Part shown: positions 1-4,754 of the stretch, piece by piece
Numbering within the stretch: the stretch's first letter is position 1
Layout: every line of letters begins with the position of its first letter
Source of the DNA: Spirochaetaceae bacterium
GTDB lineage: Bacteria > Spirochaetota > Spirochaetia > B11-G9
NCBI GenBank assembly: GCA_030600745.1
Contig: JAUVLL010000158.1
Coordinates: forward strand, 1 to 7,509
DNA: 7,509 bases
Reading direction: 5' to 3'
The notes under the pieces: model-generated
Seen by the model: only the letters and a program-made list of their open reading frames with translations
What the model was told of the DNA's origin: nothing
Databases searched by the model: none
Position numbers and translations under genes: made by a program

Positions 1-45
1 GTAATATCACCAACTTTTTATTTTTTTCTGATCATTATCATCTGA

Positions 46-279
46 TTTCAAAACAACCCGAAAGAGTTAAAAATTGAAACTCAAGGAAACAAAAACTATA
101 GATCACCAGCTATACTTGTTAAATTCAGATTTTCTGATATACTTAAAGAGGAAGAAATAATTAAATATTATCTAATAGTTTATCCGGGAACAGATGACCG
201 TACTACTTCAGACGGAATTGCTATAGTTTCATACAATATTTTTATAAAACGGCTCTGGAATGGGGACTATATATCGTAG
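46..279 (+). pseudogene. possible 3' remnant of an unknown gene, no start codon
   Basis: This frame is open for 77 codons between a TGA at 43-45 and a TAG at 277-279, and it contains no ATG, GTG or TTG. The translation has mixed, protein-like composition (for example KYYLIVYPGTDD and IAIVSYNIFIKRLWNG) rather than low-complexity sequence. The frame two bases over is open from the left edge to a TGA at 75-77, so a real gene entering from the left may have shifted frame near the T-runs at 16-28 or the A/C-rich stretch at 48-60. It ends 9 bp from the convergent gene at 289. I do not recognise a family. It could be a decayed gene, a sequencing frameshift, or chance in AT-rich DNA. Confidence 0.3.
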
Positions 280-288
280 AAATCCTAT

Positions 289-507
289 TTACTCCTCTTC
301 CAGATCCGGTAAAAAATCAACAATTTGCAAAACATTTTCCGGAGCCTCACATTGAACCATACTCTCTGCAAACGGCAGTATATCTCCGCTAAACTTTGAG
401 GAACCATCCGTAAAGATCAGTTCTCCATCCTTATGGAATGCTGTAAATTTCTTCCCAATAGCAAGGGTTATTTCGTACCAGGTTTCAGGTTTCAGATCAA
501 TTTTCAT
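289..507 (-). CDS. small hypothetical protein, 72 aa
   Basis: I do not recognise this small acidic protein. The sequence begins MKIDLKPETWYEITL and ends in an acidic DLEEE tail. Hydrophobic and charged residues alternate in a way that suggests a compact beta-rich fold. There is no signal peptide or membrane segment, so it is probably cytoplasmic. A longer start exists at 522 (five more residues, MKRQI), but it has no ribosome site. The chosen ATG at 507 has an AAAAGG six bases upstream, which itself lies inside the longer reading. It is transcribed away from the HPr gene, with about 170 bp between the two starts, and no partner gene is visible on its strand. Codon and amino-acid use look genuine, but the function is unknown. 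Confidence 0.55.
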   Translation of the reverse strand: MKIDLKPETWYEITLAIGKKFTAFHKDGELIFTDGSSKFSGDILPFAESMVQCEAPENVLQIVDFLPDLEEE

Positions 508-633
508 AATTTGCCTTTTCATAACAATTCAAGTTGTTCAGGTTGTAGATTCTTCTGCCTTCAGCTTATCTTATCCCGATGATTCTGTCTTCAAATTTTG
601 CATATAAAATAACAATTAACCGGTTTTTTTGTT

Positions 634-645
634 TTCCATCTGGAA
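634..645. promoter_or_regulatory. short inverted repeat upstream of ptsH, possible operator
   Basis: TTCCA and TGGAA form perfect 5-bp arms around TC, about 36 bp before the HPr start. A poor promoter-like pair overlaps it (TTGTTT at 629-634, 17 bp, TAATAA at 652-657), which would place the repeat in the promoter spacer, where a repressor could bind. Both calls are weak, because short repeats like this arise by chance in AT-rich DNA. Confidence 0.2.
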
Positions 646-680
646 CAGTCATAATAAATTCAGGTATACTTAAATCTATT

Positions 681-956
681 ATGATTAAAGGGAAAGCAAT
701 AATAAATAACAACGCAGGTATTCATGTTCGGCCCTCCGGAGTAATTATTGGGGAGATTGGAACTTATAAGGGAGAAATTCTCTTTTCTATAAACGACACT
801 ACAGTAGAATTAACCAGTGTAATGTCACTTCTTACATTAGGCTTAATGAAAGGTGATGAAGTTGAGATTTCAGTTACAGGCTCTGATGAAGAGAAGATAT
901 GCACTAAGGTAAAAGAACTAATGGAACGTATATACGATTTCCCACCCAGACAGTAA
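681..956 (+). CDS. ptsH: HPr phosphocarrier protein, 91 aa
   Basis: HPr accepts phosphate from PEP via enzyme I on His15 and passes it to sugar permeases; in many bacteria HPr kinase/phosphorylase also phosphorylates Ser46 to control carbon metabolism. The sequence shows AGIHVRPSG with the histidine exactly at residue 15, and ELTSVMSLLTLGLMKG with serine exactly at residue 46, aligning with the regulatory-site segment of Bacillus HPr. Length matches the family (85-91 aa). The frame extends upstream to an ATG at 579, but the extra 34 residues resemble no HPr and would displace His15, so the start at 681 is chosen by homology; its ribosome site is weak. The gene lies 34 bp upstream of rpiB, likely one transcript. 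No enzyme I or permease is in the window, so a regulatory rather than transport role is possible. Confidence 0.9.
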   Translation: MIKGKAIINNNAGIHVRPSGVIIGEIGTYKGEILFSINDTTVELTSVMSLLTLGLMKGDEVEISVTGSDEEKICTKVKELMERIYDFPPRQ

Positions 957-962
957 CAGTGA

Positions 963-976
963 ACAGTGATCACTGT
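963..976. promoter_or_regulatory. perfect 14-bp palindrome in the ptsH-rpiB gap
   Basis: ACAGTGATCACTGT is perfectly self-complementary and sits between the HPr stop (956) and the rpiB ribosome site (981-986). The half-site ACAGTG also occurs once more just upstream (956-961 region reads AACAGTG). As DNA it could be an operator for a dimeric regulator. As RNA it would fold back on itself without a loop, so a hairpin would need to open the central bases. No T-tract follows, so it is not a terminator. Confidence 0.35.
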
Positions 977-990
977 ATATAGGAGGACAT

Positions 991-1434
991 ATGGCAAAAA
1001 AAATTGTAATCGGTGCAGATCACGGAGCATTTGAACTAAAGGCAAAAATAATTAAACATCTAAAGAGCTGCGGTTTTCAAGTAAAAAACATGGGTGTTGA
1101 TACATCCGACTCTGTCGACTATCCCGATATGGCAGAAAAAACATGCAAAGAATACCTTTCCGGCAACTATGATTTCGGAATAGTCTGCTGCGGGACAGGC
1201 ATTGGTATAAGTATATCGGCCAATAAGGTGGATGGAATTCGCTGTGCACTTCCCCAGAATATCTTTGGAGCGGAGATGTCAAAACTACATAACAATGCAA
1301 ACTTCATTGCCTTCGGGGGCAGAATAGAATACCAGGATTCTGTAACCGATATGCTGGATGCTTTTATTGATGCTGAATTTGAGGGCGGACGACACCAGAG
1401 ACGTGTTGACAAGATAATGGGTTTGGAGGCTTAA
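991..1434 (+). CDS. rpiB: ribose-5-phosphate isomerase B, 147 aa
   Basis: RpiB interconverts ribose 5-phosphate and ribulose 5-phosphate in the non-oxidative pentose phosphate pathway, in the cytoplasm, usually as a dimer. Family residues visible are Asp10-His11 near the N-terminus (IGADHGAFELK), the catalytic cysteine 67 in CGTGIGIS, His100 in KLHNNANFIAFGGR, and the phosphate-binding arginines in EGGRHQRRV (134 and 138). These line up with Asp9-His10, Cys66 and His99 of the E. coli enzyme. Length is normal for RpiB (about 140-150 aa). The start is fixed by AGGAGG at 981-986, four bases before ATG. LacA/LacB galactose-6-phosphate isomerases are homologous and cannot be wholly excluded, but they act as a pair and no partner is present. 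It probably shares a transcript with ptsH. Confidence 0.95.
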   Translation: MAKKIVIGADHGAFELKAKIIKHLKSCGFQVKNMGVDTSDSVDYPDMAEKTCKEYLSGNYDFGIVCCGTGIGISISANKVDGIRCALPQNIFGAEMSKLHNNANFIAFGGRIEYQDSVTDMLDAFIDAEFEGGRHQRRVDKIMGLEA

Positions 1435-1649
1435 AAGGGTATACCAGCTACAAGGATAATATTAGCGTAAATAGACGAATAGTCATTAAAAACGGTGGTA
1501 TACACAAAGTAATTGAGACTACAGATGAGGAAAAAACGATTCTTACAGAAATAGAAGAGCTTGATAGAAGAAAGATCATGTTAATGAGGGAAAAATTAAG
1601 AAATATTTTGCATTTTTACATTCCATGGTCTATATTTAGCAGTAGATAA
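1410..1649 (+). pseudogene. startless open frame after rpiB, possible gene remnant
   Basis: This frame runs from just after a TGA at 1407-1409, inside the rpiB 3' end, to a TAA at 1647-1649. There is no ATG, GTG or TTG start in its first 55 codons; the first ATG, at 1578, would leave only 23 residues. The translation is convincingly protein-like: RRIVIKNGGIHKVIETTD, then an amphipathic charged helix (EEKTILTEIEELDRRKIM, then REKLRNIL). It could be a gene that lost its 5' end or, less likely, one that starts at a non-standard codon. I recognise no family. Confidence 0.3.
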
Positions 1650-1769
1650 TATATTTACCAGAAGAAACCTACTTTAGGGTTGGGAGTAACGTATTTCCGG
1701 ATATAGTAACATATATACTTTAGAGGTCCTTCAAACAGGGATTTTCTTAGATATTGATAGGAGGATGTT
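1435..1769. other. 335-bp gap between rpiB and the envelope operon
   Basis: This stretch holds most of the startless frame described at 1410-1649, then about 120 bp of AT-rich DNA with a candidate promoter and a strong ribosome site for the next gene. No hairpin followed by a T-tract is visible after rpiB, so a terminator could not be placed. Confidence 0.6.
1680..1707 (+). promoter_or_regulatory. candidate sigma-70-type promoter for the envelope operon
   Basis: TTGGGA at 1680-1685 (four of six matches to the -35 consensus) is followed after 16 bp by TATAGT at 1702-1707 (five of six to the -10 consensus). Transcription would start near 1714 and give a leader of about 55 nt. A second -10-like TATACT lies at 1714-1719 but has no matching -35 box. 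This is pattern matching only. Confidence 0.35.
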
Positions 1770-2414
1770 ATGCGAAAAACAAAATTTCTGACCATTGCAG
1801 TTATTCTTATACTGGCAATGGTCATTCCAGCAGCAGCAGATCAGCTTGAACTTGGGATGTCCTTAACGCCTGTTGCTCCGGCAGAGGATGAGAATGATCC
1901 CAATTATGATCCTAATCAGCGCTTTGTCCTGCCTGGTTTTCATGTAGGCTATAGATTTGCCTATATTGGTTATATTTCATGGGACTCTTATGTAATGCCC
2001 CCGGAATATATAACCAAAATGACTGCCATTTATGATGAAACAACTGATGTATATCAGGCTGGTCCATTTAGACCGGGATTTCTGAATACATGGAATATTG
2101 GTGCTAAATTAATACTGGGTCCATTGGTAGGTTACACAACAGTTGGTTTAAACTCAATTTATGTATATAAGCAGGCAGAGTTTGAATATATGGGTGAAGA
2201 GTTTAAAAGTGATTTTGGTGCTAACTGGAAGGTTGGAGCAGGTTTAAAATTTGGAGACTGGGGTCTTTCCCTGGATATGATGGCACTTTTCCCAAGCTTT
2301 GATACTATGCAGAGAGACTTGCAGGATCTTTTCGGAGATGATGAAGTACTGTCTGATGCTGCTGCAGAAAAAATTCAATTTATACCGTCGCTTGTTGCGA
2401 CCCTGTATCTTTAA
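1770..2414 (+). CDS. secreted, probable outer-membrane beta-barrel protein, 214 aa
   Basis: The N-terminus is a classic Sec signal peptide: basic MRKTK, hydrophobic LTIAVILILAMVI, then PAAA with likely cleavage before Asp24. The mature part begins with a short strand, has an acidic Asp/Asn/Pro-rich stretch (residues 39-49), and then alternates aromatic and glycine-rich strands (FHVGYRFAYIGYISW, NIGAKLILGPLVGYTTVGL, WKVGAGLKFGDWGLSLDMM). It ends in the short hydrophobic strand LVATLYL. This pattern fits a small outer-membrane barrel, although the final residue is Leu rather than the usual Phe or Trp. I cannot name a family. AGGAGG at 1759-1764, five bases before ATG, fixes the start. The lipoprotein gene follows after 11 bp, so the two are probably co-transcribed and may act together at the envelope. 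Confidence 0.75.
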   Translation: MRKTKFLTIAVILILAMVIPAAADQLELGMSLTPVAPAEDENDPNYDPNQRFVLPGFHVGYRFAYIGYISWDSYVMPPEYITKMTAIYDETTDVYQAGPFRPGFLNTWNIGAKLILGPLVGYTTVGLNSIYVYKQAEFEYMGEEFKSDFGANWKVGAGLKFGDWGLSLDMMALFPSFDTMQRDLQDLFGDDEVLSDAAAEKIQFIPSLVATLYL

Positions 2415-2425
2415 GGAGGTAGAAG

Positions 2426-2875
2426 ATGAAAAAAATAATTTTTGTTTTAGTAATTCTTGCAATACTCCTTTTTTCAGGGTGTGATGAAATGCTTGAGGTT
2501 TTTTATCCGGAATTCGCTGATGATTATGATGGAAATAATGTTTTTGATATTGATTATAAACTAGGTGACTTTCATTATGGAGTCCTTGTAGGTTCTGGTC
2601 AGCCTCTTCTGATATCAATGTATAATGTTGGTGATAATCCAATGGATGGTGATACAGCTATTGAGACAATCCATTTTTATGACAAAGCTGGTTTGTGGAC
2701 ATTCTTTCCTGATGATAAAAGTTATGATGTATGGATCTGGTGTGATGTTAATAATGACGATACAGTTAACGCAGGTGATTTTAGAACAACCAGCCCTGTC
2801 AACATTGATTTTGAAGGATCAGAAGGTTATGACTATGAATATGTAGATCCTTCATCATTTGAATCTGTTTCATAG
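2426..2875 (+). CDS. putative lipoprotein with a calcium-loop-like motif, 149 aa
   Basis: The protein starts with MKK, a hydrophobic run (IIFVLVILAILL) and FSGC, giving a lipidated Cys19. Phe at -3 is looser than the standard lipobox but acceptable in spirochaete-style lipoboxes. The mature protein is strongly acidic, rich in Asp, Tyr and Trp, and looks all-beta. Residues 107-118 read DVNNDDTVNAGD, matching the D-x-N-x-D calcium loop with a closing Asp at position 12, as in dockerins and related EF-hand-like loops. Only one loop is present, so it is not a full dockerin. The ribosome site AAGGAGGT (2413-2420) overlaps the stop of the preceding gene, implying an operon and possible translational coupling. 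Likely location is the periplasm-facing or surface side of a membrane. No specific family is recognised. Confidence 0.75.
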   Translation: MKKIIFVLVILAILLFSGCDEMLEVFYPEFADDYDGNNVFDIDYKLGDFHYGVLVGSGQPLLISMYNVGDNPMDGDTAIETIHFYDKAGLWTFFPDDKSYDVWIWCDVNNDDTVNAGDFRTTSPVNIDFEGSEGYDYEYVDPSSFESVS

Positions 2876-2896
2876 TAAGTTCTTCATATTGCAAAT

Positions 2897-2927
2897 AGAC
2901 CAGCCTTCGGGCTGGTTTTTTATTTTT
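2897..2927 (+). terminator. rho-independent terminator after the envelope operon
   Basis: The stem is ACCAGCC (2899-2905) paired with GGCTGGT (2910-2916), seven perfect pairs capped by a TTCG tetraloop closed by C-G, an exceptionally stable loop. It is followed at once by a T-rich tail to about 2927. The hairpin begins 23 bp after the lipoprotein stop and should end the two-gene transcript. Confidence 0.93.
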
Positions 2928-3016
2928 TCAAGATATAGTTTGAAGCAAAAACCCATTTTACCCAGTACTGATAGTAAATTAACAATTAATATGTTATATT
3001 GGAAGGAGAAGGGAAA

Positions 3017-3412
3017 ATGATGATTACTCAGGAAGATTTATCACAGATAACAGAACATATACACGGCCAGTTCAACCAGTGGGTAAAAACCAGCCGGGTG
3101 TCCACCCATACAAGAGATTATGAGATGGAGCACTCAGAGAGACTGGTGAGAGTGGAAGAAAGTGTTAAAAACTCTATCGAGTTAATGCAGCAGGGTTTTA
3201 ACCTGATGGAAAGACGTTTTGAACAGGTTGATAAACGTTTCGAACAGGTTGATAAACGTTTCGAACTAATGCAAAACAGTATAGATAAGCGCTTTGAGAA
3301 TGTAGAATCACGATTATCTGAATTATCCCGAAGAATGTTTCAGTTTATGATCTGGTCTTTCGGATTTACAGCTACCTCGGCTGGAATAATAATTGCAGTA
3401 TTAAAGTTATGA
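3017..3412 (+). CDS. coiled-coil protein with C-terminal membrane anchor (Bdr-like architecture), 131 aa
   Basis: Residues from about 38 to 106 are predicted by eye to be a long charged coiled coil, with repeated heptads RFEQVDK / RFEQVDK / RFELMQNSIDK / RFENVESRLSEL. Residues about 107-129 (FQFMIWSFGFTATSAGIIIAVL) form a single membrane anchor at the C-terminus, so most of the protein would face the cytoplasm. This layout resembles Borrelia Bdr proteins and small DUF1640-type proteins; that is similarity of architecture, not proven homology. An in-frame TTG at 2999 would add six residues, but it overlaps the ribosome site AAGGAG (3003-3008), which serves ATG 3017 (or 3020), so the shorter form is chosen. 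The gene stands alone after a terminator and converges on the minus-strand genes. Its function is unknown. Confidence 0.75.
   Translation: MMITQEDLSQITEHIHGQFNQWVKTSRVSTHTRDYEMEHSERLVRVEESVKNSIELMQQGFNLMERRFEQVDKRFEQVDKRFELMQNSIDKRFENVESRLSELSRRMFQFMIWSFGFTATSAGIIIAVLKL
3215..3266 (+). repeat. 21-bp in-frame tandem repeat, about 2.5 copies
   Basis: The unit CGTTTYGAACAGGTTGATAAA occurs at 3215-3235 and 3236-3256, with a partial third copy (CGTTTCGAAC) to 3266. The two full units differ at one base. The length is a multiple of three and equals one coiled-coil heptad (RFEQVDK), so gain or loss of units would lengthen or shorten the coil without shifting frame. Confidence 0.9.
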
Positions 3413-3436
3413 GAGAGAGTTAACCGTAAGTTATAA

Positions 3437-3652
3437 TCACTTAAGACTCTGTATACGCAGCAGATCCACATAATATTTACGAATTAGCCCCATTCCCCTG
3501 TGAATGGAGAGCAGATCCCTCCCCTCTGCAACTCCAGACATAACATTTTTAAGTTCATTTACAGATAGGTATTCGCTCAAAGCCTGGAAAACCTGCAGCT
3601 GTTCAGACTTATTTAAAGAATTAAGCCAGGCATCAATATCTTCTAAAAACAC
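3437..3652 (-). CDS. small helical hypothetical protein, 71 aa, in frame behind cdd
   Basis: I do not recognise this protein. It looks all-helical: FLEDIDAWLNSLNKSEQLQVF, then ALSEYLSVNELKNVMSGV, then RDLLSIHRGMGLIRKYYVDLL. There is no signal peptide or membrane segment. The likely start is GTG at 3652. No ribosome site is visible upstream, so translation probably depends on ribosomes finishing the deaminase, whose TAA lies only three bases before. The frame is the same as that of the deaminase, so the two differ by a single stop codon. It could be a separate coupled gene, a C-terminal domain reached by stop readthrough, or a former fusion split by mutation. The coding look is good and the job is unknown. 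Confidence 0.6.
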   Translation of the reverse strand: MFLEDIDAWLNSLNKSEQLQVFQALSEYLSVNELKNVMSGVAEGRDLLSIHRGMGLIRKYYVDLLRIQSLK

Positions 3653-3655
3653 AAA

Positions 3656-4057
3656 TTATTCTGGTATTTCGTTAAAAGGGACTGGAAGAAGCTCCTTAAG
3701 AAGCATTTTCTTTTCTATTCCTTTTGGACTGGCAAGATAGATGGGAAAGTCCGGAGGGCAAAACTCAGAAAAAACCTGTAGGCATAATGCACAGGGAGGG
3801 GATGCTGGATCTGATCCGGTAACAACAACACAAAATTCATATTCCACCTTACCCAGAGCTGCTATAGAACTTACAATAGCTGTTCTTTCGGCACAGATAG
3901 TGCCGCCATAACTTGCATTTTCAACATTACACCCTGAAAATATTTTATCATTATTCTTTATAGCCAGGGCAGCGCCAACCTTAAATTCAGAATATGGTGA
4001 ATAGGCATTTTCTCTGGCTTTAAGGGCTATTTCAAAAGCTTTATCTAATTTTTCCAT
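3656..4057 (-). CDS. cdd: cytidine deaminase, 133 aa
   Basis: This cytoplasmic enzyme deaminates cytidine and deoxycytidine to the uridines for pyrimidine salvage. The zinc site is plain: Cys55-Ala-Glu57 (TICAERTA), where Glu57 is the proton shuttle, and Cys89 and Cys92 in PPCALC, a three-cysteine set typical of the short homotetrameric enzymes. The N-terminal AYSPYSEFKVGAAL and the substrate-binding FSGCNVENASYGGT are also standard. Length is complete for the family (about 130-137 aa). One departure is that the usual Cys-Gly-x-Cys-Arg-Gln reads Cys-Ala-Leu-Cys-Leu-Gln, so the conserved arginine after the last zinc cysteine is Leu93. The ATG at 4057 has no clear ribosome site. It follows thioredoxin after 56 bp and is followed in frame by the 71-aa unknown. 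Confidence 0.94.
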   Translation of the reverse strand: MEKLDKAFEIALKARENAYSPYSEFKVGAALAIKNNDKIFSGCNVENASYGGTICAERTAIVSSIAALGKVEYEFCVVVTGSDPASPPCALCLQVFSEFCPPDFPIYLASPKGIEKKMLLKELLPVPFNEIPE

Positions 4058-4089
4058 GTTGAATATATTATTACATTTTCACTGAATCT

Positions 4090-4117
4090 GTACAGACGTT
4101 GCATGCAACGTCTCTAC
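4090..4117. repeat. REP-like 28-bp palindrome over the thioredoxin stop
   Basis: The central 20 bp (4094-4113, AGACGTTGCATGCAACGTCT) form a perfect palindrome. Including GTAC and CTAC at the ends, the 28-bp element has one mismatched pair. The GTAGAGACG...CGTCTCTAC pattern is familiar as a dispersed palindromic repeat in many bacterial genomes. The TAG stop of the thioredoxin gene (4114-4116 on the minus strand) lies inside the right arm, so the element sits exactly at the gene end and its hairpin may stabilise the upstream mRNA or weaken read-through into cdd. No T-tract follows on the minus strand, so it is not a standard terminator. Confidence 0.75.
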
Positions 4118-4431
4118 AAATTCTTTTGAACTTCTGTTTTTATTACGTCATATGGCTGCGCACCCGTAAGTCTCATAACACTCTCACCGTTTTTAAACAT
4201 CATAATTGTAGGAATACTCTGAATTTGATATTTTGCGGCAGCAGATTGTGCGTTATCCACATTTATTTTAATTGTTATAAGCTTTCCGGAGAAATCTTTT
4301 GCAACTTTCACTACTGCAGGGGACACCATTTTACAGGGGCCGCACCAGTCTGCATAGAAATCTACAAGAATTGGTTTCTTTGATTTTTTAACAAGATTAA
4401 AAAATGACTTGGGCTTTGTTTTTTCACTCAT
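4114..4431 (-). CDS. trxA: thioredoxin, 105 aa
   Basis: This is a small cytoplasmic disulfide reductase that passes electrons from thioredoxin reductase to targets such as ribonucleotide reductase. The redox motif WCGPC is at residues 29-33 inside LVDFYADWCGPCKMVSP, the canonical thioredoxin context, and the cis-proline is Pro74 in QSIPTIMMFKNGE. The KINVDNAQSAAAKYQI stretch matches the family. Length (105 aa) is normal and there is no signal peptide, so it is not a periplasmic Dsb or Tlp protein. The start ATG at 4431 is preceded on its strand by GGAG (4439-4442) seven bases away. It heads a minus-strand cluster with cdd and the 71-aa gene. The symbol follows family usage; a genome can carry several thioredoxins. 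Confidence 0.95.
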   Translation of the reverse strand: MSEKTKPKSFFNLVKKSKKPILVDFYADWCGPCKMVSPAVVKVAKDFSGKLITIKINVDNAQSAAAKYQIQSIPTIMMFKNGESVMRLTGAQPYDVIKTEVQKNL

Positions 4432-4754
4432 AATAATGCTCCATGCAGATAAGATAGTAAATAAAATGATAAATGAAAAATTAATAATGAAAAATTAATA
4501 ATAAGGAGGGAGAAACGGAGAAAGGAGGCTTGATAGCGTTAGTTATATCTGTACAAACTCTGAAAGGGGGTGGTTTTTTAATGATATGATAAGATTTTCT
4601 TGCATTTTCATTTTGCATGAACTACAATCAATATAGAATTGATAAAAAACTGGTTGAATATGGTTATCCATGACTATGTATAAAAGTTTTAAAAACAACA
4701 ACTGTCAGTGTTCTATACCAACAGGATGGATGAGTATTTCTGTCAACTTTTGTT
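4432..4754. other. 323-bp divergent intergenic region
   Basis: This lies between the thioredoxin start and the HD-GYP gene, so it should hold divergent promoters. It is very AT-rich. Several purine-rich ribosome-site-like strings (AAGGAGGG, AAAGGAGG, near 4503-4528) have no plausible reading frame behind them. A weak promoter candidate for the right-hand operon is TTGAAT at 4654-4659 with TATGTATAAA at 4675-4684, but the spacing (15 or 19 bp) is poor. No sigma-28 motif (TAAA, then GCCGATAA) was found. Confidence 0.5.
4473..4500 (+). repeat. 14-bp tandem duplication ATGAAAAATTAATA x2
   Basis: Two identical head-to-tail copies occupy 4473-4486 and 4487-4500, followed by ATAAGGAGGG. Each copy begins ATG AAA AAT TAA, so neither codes for anything meaningful. 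The pattern may be replication slippage or a fragment of a dispersed AT-rich repeat. Confidence 0.8.

Noticed and set aside
579..680. 34-residue N-terminal extension of HPr from the ATG at 579
   Set aside because: It shifts His15 and Ser46 off their standard positions, resembles no HPr N-terminus and overlaps the likely promoter region.
2244..2642. 132-codon minus-strand frame opposite the envelope operon
   Set aside because: It lies antisense to two well-supported genes, is rich in His and Gln in a way typical of shadow frames, and has no recognisable motif.
2999..3016. TTG start giving a 137-aa version of the coiled-coil protein
   Set aside because: The six extra codons consist of the ribosome-binding sequence itself; ATG at 3017 is well placed behind it.
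4099..4383. 94-codon plus-strand frame opposite thioredoxin
   Set aside because: It is the antisense shadow of trxA, with Cys/His-rich chance composition.
4473..4540. Small coding frames behind the AAGGAGG-like strings
   Set aside because: Each ends within a few codons, and the longest (TTG start near 4530) has wrong ribosome spacing and only 17 codons.
4562..4582. GGGGGTGG followed by a T-run as a possible terminator
   Set aside because: No complementary arm forms a stem upstream of the T-run.
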